DNA of 64,000 nucleotides from Dehalococcoidales bacterium (GTDB lineage Bacteria; Chloroflexota; Dehalococcoidia; Dehalococcoidales; UBA3254): the NCBI GenBank assembly GCA_016926695.1, contig JAFGOB010000150.1:1-64000 (forward strand), given 5' to 3'. Of this stretch, positions 52,756 to 60,886 are shown piece by piece. Each line of letters starts with the position of its first letter. Position 1 is the stretch's first letter. The notes beneath the pieces were generated by a model, which ran no database searches, was not told the DNA's origin, and saw only the letters and a program-made list of their open reading frames with translations. Made by a program: the position numbers and the translations under genes.

Positions 52756-55230
52756 ATGGATATAAAAAAATATGAGGTTAAAAAAGAACAATTAAGGGTA
52801 CAGTGCGACCCATCCATGTTTGATTTTGAATGCACCAGTGAACTGACTCCTCTAAAGGAGTTCATCGGCCAGGACCGGGCTATCCGGGGGATAGAATTCG
52901 GACTTTCGATGAAATGCAAAGGCTATAACATCTACGTGGCCGGTCTGTCCGGAACGGGCAAGACCTCCATCGTAAAAAGTTACGTTAAGAAAATGGTGGA
53001 ATCCCGATCGGCGGAAGGGGCTTACAGCCCTGACGACTGGTGCTATATCTACAACTTCACGGAAACGGATAAGCCCGGAATCATCAGCCTACCGCAAGGG
53101 AGGGGCAAGGCCTTCAAAGAACAGACTCTCAGGCTGCTGGATTACCTTAAGGAGAACCTGACCAGGGCCTTTTCCAGTGAAGAGTACAAATCGCAAACTA
53201 AAAATTTATTACAGGAAGGCCAGAAAGAACAGCAGAGACTTTTCGAAGAAGTAGGCGGAGAAGCCCGCAAGGAAGGCTTTTTGCTGCAAATGACCAATAT
53301 GGGGCCGGCCGTTATCCCCCTTGTCGAAGGGAAACCAATGGCCGAAGATGTATACCTGGCGCTGGAAGAAGACAAGAAGAAAAAGATCGAGGAACAGAGA
53401 GCGGTTATCCTGACCAGGCTTCAGGAGGTAATGGAGAAGGTGCGTGAGGCAGAACGTAAGACTGCGGAAAGGGTTCAGAGTATTGACAAAGCTGTAGCCG
53501 AATACACCGTCTCACGCCTTTTCGATGCTATTAACCGGGACTATAAAGGCTGCCCGCAGGTGATAGAGTACCTGCAGGAGCTGAAGACCTATACCCTTGA
53601 CAACCTCAATCACTTCAAGCAGCCAGAGCCGGAGCCGCAGCCTCAACAGCAGATACAGGCTGCGATGGGAATGTCATCCCAGGCAACCCTGCGGAACGAT
53701 CCCTTCCTGCCCTTCCAGATTAACGTATTCGTGGATAACAGCGGAAGCCAGGGACCGCCTGTAATTACGGAGTCCAATCCCAGCTATTTGAACCTTTTTG
53801 GCAAGATCGAAAGGCATTTTTTCATGGGCGGTTATCTGAGCGACCATACTATGCTCAGACCGGGGGCTTTGCAGAAAGCCAGCGGAGGATATCTTCTCTT
53901 AAGCGCCATGGATGTACTTCAAAACCCGGCAGTCTGGCCGACGCTGAAGCGTGCCCTCAAGGACAGGGAGGCACGCATCGAGGAGCCCTATGATCAGTTC
54001 GGCATTTTCATGCCGGTGGGATTAAGGCCGCAGCCCATGCCCATCGACGTTAAAATCATCCTGATAGGGGATTCATCCCTGTACCATATGCTGTCAGCCT
54101 ACGATGAGGACTTCTACGAAATATTCCGGGCCAAGGCGGACTTTGATTACCAGGTTAATAGGACCCGCGAAAACGTCATGAGCTATGCGGCCTTCCTTTG
54201 CGGGTGCTGCGAGGAATGCCAGGTGCAGCATTTTGACCGCAGCGGGGTAGCCAGGGCTATCGACCATGCGTCCAGGCTGGTCTCAGACCAGGAAAAGCTC
54301 TCAACGCGTTTTTCGCAGATGAAAGAACTGGTGGAGGAGGCGGCTTACTGGGCTGAGAAGGAAAAATCCCCCGTTATCGTTGCCAGCCACGTGGATAGAG
54401 CCGTTAACGAAAGACGCTACCGCCATAATCTGCCGGATGAACGTTTGAGGGAGATGATCACCCGCGGGGTAATAATGATCGACATCACGGGCTCGGAGGT
54501 GGGACAGGTCAACGGTCTGAGCGTTTACAGCATGGGGGATATTTCTTTTGGTAAACCTTCCCGCATCACCTGCCGCACCTACCTGGGAAGGAGCGGTGTA
54601 ATAAACATCGAGCGTGAAACACACCTGAGCGGCCCGATACACGACAAGGGCGTCATGATTTTCAGCGGCTACATGGGATGGAAATACGCCCAGGAGTACC
54701 CACTGTCGCTGTCCGCCAGCCTGTGCTTTGAGCAATCATACGAAGGGATAGAAGGGGACAGCGCTTCTTCCACGGAACTCTACGCGCTTCTTTCCAGCCT
54801 TTCTGGGCTGCCGGTCAAACAGTCCATGGCTGTGACCGGATCGGTCAACCAGAAGGGTGAGATCCAGCCCATCGGCGGGATTAACCAGAAGATAGAGGGA
54901 TTTTTTGATGTTTGCCGGGCTCGGGGCCTGAGCGGCGAACAGGGAGTCCTGATGCCGGTAAAAAATCTGAAACACCTGATGCTGAGAGATGAGGTAGTCG
55001 AGGCTGTGGAAAAGGGACTCTTCCATATCTGGGCGGTTGATACCGTTGACGAAGGTATAAGTATATTGACGGGAGTCAGGGCGGGAAAGAAAAAGGCTAA
55101 CGGATCATACCCGGCCGGAACAGTCAATTACCTGGTGGACAGGAAACTGAGGGAGATGGCCGACAAGCTGAGGTCTTTCGCCGCGCCCCAGAAGGAAGGG
55201 GATAAGAGTGATAAGGCACAGGAGGGTTAA
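52756..55230 (+). CDS. Lon-like ATP-dependent protease
   Basis: This 824-residue protein has an N-terminal ATPase core with 'FIGQDRAIRGIEFGLSM' and Walker A 'GLSGTGKTSIVKS' (about 62-75), then a long insert with coiled coil (about 130-290), 'LLLSAMDVLQNP' and other AAA motifs, and a C-terminal Lon (S16) protease domain with catalytic Ser in 'EGDSASSTELYALL' and Lys in 'GGINQKIEGFF' (about 670-720). This is the AAA_32/Lon-like type found in Chloroflexota and archaea-like LonB groups. It degrades damaged proteins. The start has AGGAG 6 bases upstream. It is transcribed alone. Confidence 0.93.
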   Translation: MDIKKYEVKKEQLRVQCDPSMFDFECTSELTPLKEFIGQDRAIRGIEFGLSMKCKGYNIYVAGLSGTGKTSIVKSYVKKMVESRSAEGAYSPDDWCYIYNFTETDKPGIISLPQGRGKAFKEQTLRLLDYLKENLTRAFSSEEYKSQTKNLLQEGQKEQQRLFEEVGGEARKEGFLLQMTNMGPAVIPLVEGKPMAEDVYLALEEDKKKKIEEQRAVILTRLQEVMEKVREAERKTAERVQSIDKAVAEYTVSRLFDAINRDYKGCPQVIEYLQELKTYTLDNLNHFKQPEPEPQPQQQIQAAMGMSSQATLRNDPFLPFQINVFVDNSGSQGPPVITESNPSYLNLFGKIERHFFMGGYLSDHTMLRPGALQKASGGYLLLSAMDVLQNPAVWPTLKRALKDREARIEEPYDQFGIFMPVGLRPQPMPIDVKIILIGDSSLYHMLSAYDEDFYEIFRAKADFDYQVNRTRENVMSYAAFLCGCCEECQVQHFDRSGVARAIDHASRLVSDQEKLSTRFSQMKELVEEAAYWAEKEKSPVIVASHVDRAVNERRYRHNLPDERLREMITRGVIMIDITGSEVGQVNGLSVYSMGDISFGKPSRITCRTYLGRSGVINIERETHLSGPIHDKGVMIFSGYMGWKYAQEYPLSLSASLCFEQSYEGIEGDSASSTELYALLSSLSGLPVKQSMAVTGSVNQKGEIQPIGGINQKIEGFFDVCRARGLSGEQGVLMPVKNLKHLMLRDEVVEAVEKGLFHIWAVDTVDEGISILTGVRAGKKKANGSYPAGTVNYLVDRKLREMADKLRSFAAPQKEGDKSDKAQEG

Positions 55231-55735
55231 GCGTCTGGAGGAAGGGGGGAGGTAGAATTGTCACCCCAGCATGGTACGACGTTGAAAGAACCCGGCGCAG
55301 GCTGGTATGATACAGGAATTTTTTGTTAGGAATTTGTGAGAATCGGCGATGAATTGTTAGCGGTTTGTGAACCGGGATTTGCTAAGATGAAAATACTTCA
55401 GTCAAGGGTTCGCCCCCCGTGACAGTAGCTAAGGAAAACATGACCAGGCCGGCAGAAGACAGACTGCCGGCCTGGTCCGCTTTATGGGGGGGGCAATACC
55501 GTGGATGTCTGCGCCGGCGATCACCGGCCCTGTTTCCTGAGCGTAATACCCTGTCCGGTGTAGTGCCAGTCAATTAAGTTTATAGTGTTAAGCGCGCTTT
55601 TAGCTTCAATCTACTATAAAGCTGTTTATGAAGTACTACACTAGCTATTCCGGTCTGGCTTTGTTTGAGATTGATTGATATTGAGATATGTGTGTATTAA
55701 GATGTAAATATTCCCGGGAAAAAGGAGCCAGTCAG
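55231..55735. other. Gene-free stretch containing a structured-RNA candidate
   Basis: Apart from the folded segment at 55412-55494, nothing coding is supported. A further small hairpin (GCCGG...CCGGC) follows at about 55522-55537. A promoter for the small membrane gene should lie near the right end. Confidence 0.4.
55412..55494 (+). ncRNA. Candidate structured RNA or terminator
   Basis: A closing helix of GCCCCCC (55412-55418) with GGGGGGC (55488-55494) encloses a second, perfect 14-bp hairpin (55442-55455 with 55464-55477). The base between them is AG-rich ('gtgacagtagctaaggaaaac'). No known riboswitch family is recognised with confidence. It lies 240 bases before the next gene and 180 after the Lon-like gene; a plain terminator cannot be excluded for the inner hairpin. 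Confidence 0.35.
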
Positions 55736-56131
55736 GTGGTTTTGGGGAAATATATGCGAATGCTGCTGATAGCGCTTGATATATGTCTGCTGGCCTATAT
55801 CATATCCCACATGGTCTACCGGCTTTTACCTGTCACGGAACCTGCATTCTGGATAGGAGTGATAATCGAAGTAGGTCTGGCCTGGCTGGCTTACAGGTAC
55901 TGGATGCGCGCCCGGACCTTACGTTCCTGGACTTATGAAAAAACGCTGACTGTTGTACTGATCGCAGCAGCCATCGCCTGGCCGTCTCTGGTCCGCTTTA
56001 CCAATTCCGAACTGCTGATATTAGCCGCCCCTTCCGATCTCCTGTTTTTCTTTGCTTTACTGACCTTGCTGATCTATAGCAGTTACGTGATACAACGTAT
56101 GCCCGGTTCAGGCAAACGCAACCAGTACTGA
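55736..56131 (+). CDS. Four-helix membrane protein, unknown function
   Basis: This 131-residue protein has four membrane helices (about 8-28, 35-52, 68-86 and 90-113) and a short basic tail. The GTG at 55736 has GGAG 8 bases upstream and is preferred over the ATG at 55754 or a longer frame from 55688. No family is recognised. Confidence 0.6.
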   Translation: MVLGKYMRMLLIALDICLLAYIISHMVYRLLPVTEPAFWIGVIIEVGLAWLAYRYWMRARTLRSWTYEKTLTVVLIAAAIAWPSLVRFTNSELLILAAPSDLLFFFALLTLLIYSSYVIQRMPGSGKRNQY

Positions 56132-56276
56132 ATCACGTAAGCGACCGAACACAAATTTGCAGTTTACCCTCTTACTTCTCAACTCAAGAGAGAAGGATTT
56201 TTCGGGGAAGTATTCAAACAATCAGGTACTGGTAGTCTGCCGGACGGTCGCTCGCAGGGCAAAAATTGGTTTACTG

Positions 56277-56307
56277 TTTACAAATTCCTTGCGGCAGGTG
56301 CTATAAT
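56277..56307 (+). promoter_or_regulatory. Promoter candidate of the flavoprotein gene
   Basis: TTTACA (56277-56282) and TATAAT (56302-56307) are separated by 19 bases, slightly long. The ATG follows 49 bases later with AGGAGG upstream. Confidence 0.35.
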
Positions 56308-56356
56308 CAGTGGCAAACAGAACGCATAAAGATGCGCTTAACAGGAGGAAACCGAC

Positions 56357-56968
56357 ATGAAGATGCTGGTACTATCGGGAAGCCGCAACAGGCAGGGGAA
56401 AACAGCGGAGGCTATCAATGCCATATGCCGTGGTGTGGCGAAAGGTGGAGGCAGTTCAGAAGTGGTATTTTTACCGGAGCTGAAGCTGGAACGCTGCCGT
56501 CAATGCGATTTGGAGGGCTGGGGGATCTGCCGCAGCGAACACCGCTGCATTATTGAAGATGATTTCGCGGGACTGGACAAGAAAGCAGGGGCTGCCGATG
56601 TGGTGGTATTTGCCAATCCTGTCTATTTCGGCGATTTAACCGAGAGCATGCGGGGATTTCTGGAACGTTACAGGAGAATCCATTTCACCATGGGCGGTCC
56701 GGGGACGCCGGGTTTTTCTGTCGGAACTGATACTATTACGGCTGTCGGATTATGCTACGCCGGGGGCAGCGGAAACGGGACGACTTCCTGCGGGGCCAAT
56801 CTCGAAAAATTATTGCAGAGCTGCGGGTTTGATGTGGTGGATATGGTGATGGCCCGACGCCAGAACCTGGAAACCAAGATACCACAGCTTGAGATGGAAG
56901 GAGAATGGCTGGCAACCGTGCCTACTTCTGGCAAAGCCTGGATAGCTCCGGGGACAAAGCAGAAGTAG
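56357..56968 (+). CDS. NADPH-dependent FMN reductase-like flavoprotein
   Basis: This 203-residue protein has the flavodoxin-like fold: 'LVLSGSRNRQGKTAEAI' binds FMN phosphate; 'FANPVYFGDLTESMRGFLERY' follows at about 88-108. A cysteine set 'CRQCDLEGWGICRSEHRC' (about 47-64) resembles that of iron-sulfur flavoproteins but spacing is loose, so cluster binding is uncertain. It transfers electrons in anaerobes. A strong ribosome site precedes the ATG. A hairpin follows 12 bases after the stop. Confidence 0.85.
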   Translation: MKMLVLSGSRNRQGKTAEAINAICRGVAKGGGSSEVVFLPELKLERCRQCDLEGWGICRSEHRCIIEDDFAGLDKKAGAADVVVFANPVYFGDLTESMRGFLERYRRIHFTMGGPGTPGFSVGTDTITAVGLCYAGGSGNGTTSCGANLEKLLQSCGFDVVDMVMARRQNLETKIPQLEMEGEWLATVPTSGKAWIAPGTKQK

Positions 56969-56979
56969 AAATAATATGA

Positions 56980-57017
56980 GGATTCTGCGGCAACCTGCTA
57001 CGGTTGCCGCAGAATCC
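56980..57017. terminator. Hairpin, copy 3 of a dispersed family
   Basis: A 16-bp perfect stem (GGATTCTGCGGCAACC with its complement) has a 6-base loop. It lies exactly between two convergent genes and shares the TGCGGCAAC core with copies 1 and 2; it is likely a bidirectional terminator. Confidence 0.65.
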
Positions 57018-57020
57018 CTC

Positions 57021-58274
57021 TTACATTAGGTCTTTTTCGCTCTCTGCGATCGCTTTTTTAAGCTCGGCGTTCAGGGCAGGAGGAAGACCTTCAATGTCGA
57101 CTCTTAAAAATCCACGGACGATCGTGGCTGTGGCTTCCGTCCGTGTCAAGCCCCGGGCCATCAGGTATTCAACCTCTTCCTCGGCGATTTTCCCTACGGC
57201 TGCCTCATGCGAAAGGTCGATACCCGCCAGATTGCCCTTGAGTTCGGGGATGGCATGGATCGAGCCGCCCTCTCCCAGAATCAATCCCCTGCATTCCAGA
57301 TGACCTTTGACATCCGGTGCATCGCCTTCGATATAACCCCGGGCCACGATTTTCCCGCCGGTAGTAATAGCTCTTGAAATCAACTCTGTCTTACATCCCC
57401 TGGCACTGAGCATGGTTCTGGAGCCTATATCCAGGTCGGATCCGGGCGGGGCTACCAGGATGGAATTAAAGCGTACCACAGCGTTCTCACCCACACAGCG
57501 GGCAACAGGGTCCATCTGAAGTGAGCCTACCGGCTTCATAAGAACGTAGTTGCTTAAATAGAGCCCGTTCTCCTCGACAATGACCCCGGTACGCGGCCTG
57601 ACGGCTACCTCGGGATGCCAGTTGTGAATCATGGTGAAAGTAACCCTGGCGTTTTTCTTGATATACATTTCCGAAACACCCAGATGTAAACCGGGATCGC
57701 TGCGGGAAGCGGTGGCGCAGCCTGTAATGATATGCAGTTCTGAGTCTTCTTCGGCGATGATAACATTGTGTACATTCTGCATGGCCTGTTTCTTGGCCAG
57801 GTAAAGGCAAGCCTGGACGGGGTAGGTGCTCTTTTGTCCCGGCAGTGCCCGGATGAAATAGCCGTCCGCGCGGTTAAGCTCCACGGCGGCAGTATATTTA
57901 TCCTTGTCTACGCTGACTGCTTTCCACCAGTAGTCCTCCATCCAACTGTATTTCTTAAGGGCTTCGCTTACGGACATAACCTCTATGCCTTCCTGCTCAG
58001 CCGTAAAATGGACCGGCGTGTTGTCAACTTGCAGGAAAGTACCCGATCTTGCATGGCGGTTGTCAAGAATAATGCCTGAAGACAGCATTTGCTGCTTGTC
58101 CTGTTCGGATAGTGCCGAAAGATCGGACTGATAGGGTAAGTCTTTTTCCGGTATGGTGAAGGTATTCAGATCCACATCCTTGCCGTTTGAAGCTGGTTTT
58201 TCCGCGGCGGAACGGGCCTTTTCCAGGTTCTCATTATTTTGTTCGCTGGTGTCTATTTCACGCATGTTATGCAT
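57021..58274 (-). CDS. sufB: SufB/SufD-like Fe-S scaffold protein
   Basis: This 417-residue protein is a SufB/SufD family beta-helix: 'MLSARGCKTELISRAITTGG', 'GHLECRGLILGEGGSIHAIPEL', 'LSHEAAVGKIAEEEVEYLMARGLTRTEATATIVRGF' at the C-terminus. With SufC it assembles Fe-S clusters; the single scaffold plus ATPase is the minimal SmsCB arrangement of anaerobes, with no SufS/SufU here. Its ATG overlaps the sufC end by 22 bases, with AAAGGG 8 bases upstream. Confidence 0.85.
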   Translation of the reverse strand: MHNMREIDTSEQNNENLEKARSAAEKPASNGKDVDLNTFTIPEKDLPYQSDLSALSEQDKQQMLSSGIILDNRHARSGTFLQVDNTPVHFTAEQEGIEVMSVSEALKKYSWMEDYWWKAVSVDKDKYTAAVELNRADGYFIRALPGQKSTYPVQACLYLAKKQAMQNVHNVIIAEEDSELHIITGCATASRSDPGLHLGVSEMYIKKNARVTFTMIHNWHPEVAVRPRTGVIVEENGLYLSNYVLMKPVGSLQMDPVARCVGENAVVRFNSILVAPPGSDLDIGSRTMLSARGCKTELISRAITTGGKIVARGYIEGDAPDVKGHLECRGLILGEGGSIHAIPELKGNLAGIDLSHEAAVGKIAEEEVEYLMARGLTRTEATATIVRGFLRVDIEGLPPALNAELKKAIAESEKDLM

Positions 58275-58987
58275 TTGTTATACCCTTTCTCTTTAATTGT
58301 CGCGAGCATTTCATGGGGATCTCCCTCACAGCCGATCATGCCGTCGCACATTACATATCCCGTTCTGGCGTTTACATAGTCCAGGATATAGCCGGTATGG
58401 GTAATAATAAGTCCCATGCAACGCCGGTTGCGTATCGGGCAGTCCTTCTCCAGCAGTTCGTTGATCAGTCTGCCTATCAGCGAGATGTTGACCAGATCGA
58501 CACCTGATTCCGGCTCATCCAGCAGTACCAGTTCGGGCCGCTGGGCCATCAACTGCATCAGCTCGGAACGTTTGATCTCTCCGCCGGAAAAGCCGTAGTT
58601 GATATCCCTCTCCAGGAAATCGCTCAGGTTGGCTTTCTCCGCCAGTTGCTGTATGGTTTCTTCACTCCCATACCCTTTCAAACAGGCGCCTACCATATCG
58701 TATGTCCTCACGCCGCGAATAATGGGTGGACGCTGAAATGACATGCCAATACCCAGACGAGCTCTCTCATCCATGGGCATGTTGGTGATATCATGACCGT
58801 TGAAAATGATCTTTCCGCCGGTGACCTGGTATTTGGGAAAGCCCATTATGGCCGAGAGCAGGGTGCTTTTACCAGCCCCGTTGGGACCGAAAAGGACATG
58901 GGTTTCGCCCGTTTTAATAGTCATACTCAGATTGTGTAAAATCTCTTTATTACCTATAGATATGCACAGTTCCTTGATTTCCAGCAT
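58253..58987 (-). CDS. sufC: SufC ATPase (Fe-S assembly)
   Basis: This 244-residue ABC ATPase has Walker A 'FGPNGAGKSTLLSA', signature 'YGFSGGEIKRSELMQLMA' (SufC-like 'SGGE-KR'), Walker B 'LVLLDEPESGVDLVN' and the switch His in 'GLIITHTGYI'. It drives the SufB scaffold; the two genes overlap. It ends 'CITCVK'. It is directly preceded by a rubrerythrin gene (2-base gap). Confidence 0.93.
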   Translation of the reverse strand: MLEIKELCISIGNKEILHNLSMTIKTGETHVLFGPNGAGKSTLLSAIMGFPKYQVTGGKIIFNGHDITNMPMDERARLGIGMSFQRPPIIRGVRTYDMVGACLKGYGSEETIQQLAEKANLSDFLERDINYGFSGGEIKRSELMQLMAQRPELVLLDEPESGVDLVNISLIGRLINELLEKDCPIRNRRCMGLIITHTGYILDYVNARTGYVMCDGMIGCEGDPHEMLATIKEKGYNKCITCVK

Positions 58988-58989
58988 GT

Positions 58990-59508
58990 TTATCCTCCAT
59001 CCAGGGAATGATGTTCCTTGATAGTAAACCAGTCAGCCGGGTTTTTCAAGTATTCGTAGTAGTCCAGCAAAGTTGAATGATGGGCGCTTTCTTCTCCGGC
59101 CAGTATAGCGTAATATTTCTTTTCGATGTCAAGGGCGCTCGCTTCGGACTGTTCAAGGTAAAAATCGCGGGTCTTGTTCTCCATTTCCATTGCCGTTTGA
59201 ACTGCCGCCATCTCGCTGTCCGTAGCCTTTACGTCCGGCATGGCGGTGGCAAAGAGGGTCTTCAGCCTTTGGCCCTGGTCGGGAGTAAAGTCTACCTCCG
59301 GCCACTCTTTTTTTGCCTGAAGGGCTTTAAATATGGTCTCAAATTTTCTTCGATGAATATCCTCTTCCAGCGCCAGCGACTGAAAAAGGCTTCTGCCCAG
59401 GTCGTTCCTGCTGACCCTGGCGGCTTTCTGGTAATATTTTTTACCGTCTTTTTCCATCTGTATAGCGTTGATTAAAGCGTCGATTTTGCTGTTTTGTTCT
59501 GCTGTCAA
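58990..59508 (-). CDS. Rubrerythrin-like diiron protein
   Basis: This 172-residue protein has the ferritin-like helix bundle with two E-x-x-H sites: 'LALEEDIHRRKFE' and 'AGEESAHHSTLLDYYEYL', and glutamates in 'MEKDGKKYYQ' and 'MENKTRDFYLEQ'. It lacks the C-terminal rubredoxin domain of full rubrerythrins. It likely removes peroxide or protects iron sites. Being first in a sufC-sufB operon, it probably protects Fe-S assembly from oxidants. The start is ATG; the upstream spacer (about 228 bases) holds the divergent promoters. Confidence 0.88.
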   Translation of the reverse strand: MTAEQNSKIDALINAIQMEKDGKKYYQKAARVSRNDLGRSLFQSLALEEDIHRRKFETIFKALQAKKEWPEVDFTPDQGQRLKTLFATAMPDVKATDSEMAAVQTAMEMENKTRDFYLEQSEASALDIEKKYYAILAGEESAHHSTLLDYYEYLKNPADWFTIKEHHSLDGG

Positions 59509-59709
59509 ACTGCTTCCTCCGGTGTTTTATTCCGGTACAGCCGTTGTGGGCCCGCACCGGTACGTTTATCTCTGTCTCTGACTGTACTATGTCTATTATC
59601 ATTATATAACCTGGATTTGTATTGAAGCGGCATACTAAAAGATAAAATATAATGTAGTACATAATATTCTGAACGGAAAAGCAAATTAGACGAAAGAATA
59701 ACTATAGGA

Positions 59710-59715
59710 TATAAT
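59710..59715 (+). promoter_or_regulatory. -10 box of rsmI
   Basis: A perfect TATAAT lies 22 bases before the rsmI start; the -35 side (TTAGAC, 18 bases upstream) is poor. Transcripts would start about 59722, giving a short leader containing AGGAAA. Confidence 0.4.
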
Positions 59716-59736
59716 AACGATACTAGGAAAGTTGAA

Positions 59737-60561
59737 ATGCCCGCATTATATGTGGTGGCTACTCCCATTGGTAACCTGGAGGATATTACCTTACGAGCTC
59801 TCCGCATTTTGAAAGAGGTGAAGCTGATAGCGGCAGAGGATACACGCAAGACCCGCAGGCTTCTGACCGCTTATTCTGTTCAGACACCTGTTACCAGCTA
59901 TTTTGAGCATAATAAGCTGACCAAGCTTGATTACATAATAGAACGGTTGCGAAATGAAAACGTAGCATTGGTTTCGGATGCCGGTATGCCCGGCGTGTCA
60001 GATCCCGGGTATGAGCTTATATCGGCAGCAGCCGGTTTAAATATCCCGGTAGTTGTGATTCCCGGACCATCGGCAGTACTGACCGCTCTGGCTGTTTCCG
60101 GCCTACCCACTGATAGCTTCCTGTACCTGGGATTCCTGCCGCATAAAGCCGGCCTGCGGCGGCGTCTGCTTAAGGCCAGGGCTGGTGAAAAATCAACACT
60201 TGTACTGTTTGAAGCACCTCACCGTCTTGGAGAGACGTTAAAGGATATGCTTGAAATCCTGGGAGACCGCCGGATCGTGGTATGCAGGGAACTGACCAAG
60301 CTTTATGAAGAGGTTTTCAGGGGCACTTTGAGCCAGGCAGCGGAGCATTTTACCGCTCCCAGGGGTGAATTCACCCTGGTAGTGGCAGGGGAAAAAGAGG
60401 CCGGTCCCGGAACTGCGGACGAAAAGACCGGTGAAGAGCTGTCCAGGATGAAAAAATCCGGAATAAAGGCCAGAGAGGCCGTACGTAAATTATCTGATGA
60501 GACCGGGCTTTCCCGCAAAGAGCTGTACCGGGCCTGGATAAAAAACGAAAAGGGGGATTAG
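59737..60561 (+). CDS. rsmI: 16S rRNA 2'-O-ribose C1402 methyltransferase
   Basis: This 274-residue enzyme has the full RsmI pattern: 'LYVVATPIGNLEDITLRAL', 'EDTRKTRRLL', 'VALVSDAGMPGVSDPGYELI', 'IPGPSAVLTALAVSGLPTDSFLYLGFLP' and 'FEAPHRLGETL'. It methylates C1402 of 16S rRNA. A helical C-terminal extension (about 230-274, with 'LSRKELYRAWI') is usual. It is first in the rsmI - small protein - metG - prenyl synthase run. Confidence 0.96.
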   Translation: MPALYVVATPIGNLEDITLRALRILKEVKLIAAEDTRKTRRLLTAYSVQTPVTSYFEHNKLTKLDYIIERLRNENVALVSDAGMPGVSDPGYELISAAAGLNIPVVVIPGPSAVLTALAVSGLPTDSFLYLGFLPHKAGLRRRLLKARAGEKSTLVLFEAPHRLGETLKDMLEILGDRRIVVCRELTKLYEEVFRGTLSQAAEHFTAPRGEFTLVVAGEKEAGPGTADEKTGEELSRMKKSGIKAREAVRKLSDETGLSRKELYRAWIKNEKGD

Positions 60562-60563
60562 AA

Positions 60564-60770
60564 GTGCGCAGGGGATGTATTTCTTTAGGAAATATTCAAT
60601 GCGACCAATGCGGCCGCACCATCCGTTATCCCGAAAGGTATCTTTATCTAGAAGAAACCAAGGACAAACACAAGATGCTTTGCCTGAGTTGCTGTCAGGA
60701 GAACGGAATGGTAAAAGCTGGATCTAAAAAAGAGGATGCTGAAATTTTGTTCGACTTGAGTAACGAATAA
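60564..60770 (+). CDS. Small zinc-ribbon protein
   Basis: This 68-residue protein has 'CDQCGRTI' and 'CLSCCQEN', a four-cysteine metal site. The start is GTG with GGGGGA 6-8 bases upstream, just 2 bases after the rsmI stop. Such small proteins occur between these genes in related genomes; function is unknown. Confidence 0.75.
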   Translation: MRRGCISLGNIQCDQCGRTIRYPERYLYLEETKDKHKMLCLSCCQENGMVKAGSKKEDAEILFDLSNE

Positions 60771-60886
60771 TCTTTAAGGTATTATTTATTTATTAATATT
60801 TTCATGGCGCTTTCCAACCATCAGAGTGCCCGGTTTGAGCAGTCTGAACAGTACCGGGAAGGCTGATGTTTTCCAGGAGTTGAATC

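Noticed and set aside
55412..55494. Assignment to a known riboswitch class
   Set aside because: No conserved core of cobalamin, c-di-GMP, Moco, fluoride or glycine riboswitches could be matched with confidence.
55382..55573. Minus-strand frame of 63 codons
   Set aside because: It covers the structured-RNA candidate and has no start signals.
60771..60886. T-box leader before metG
   Set aside because: Only a 6-bp hairpin is seen; no T-box core sequence or terminator pair is present.
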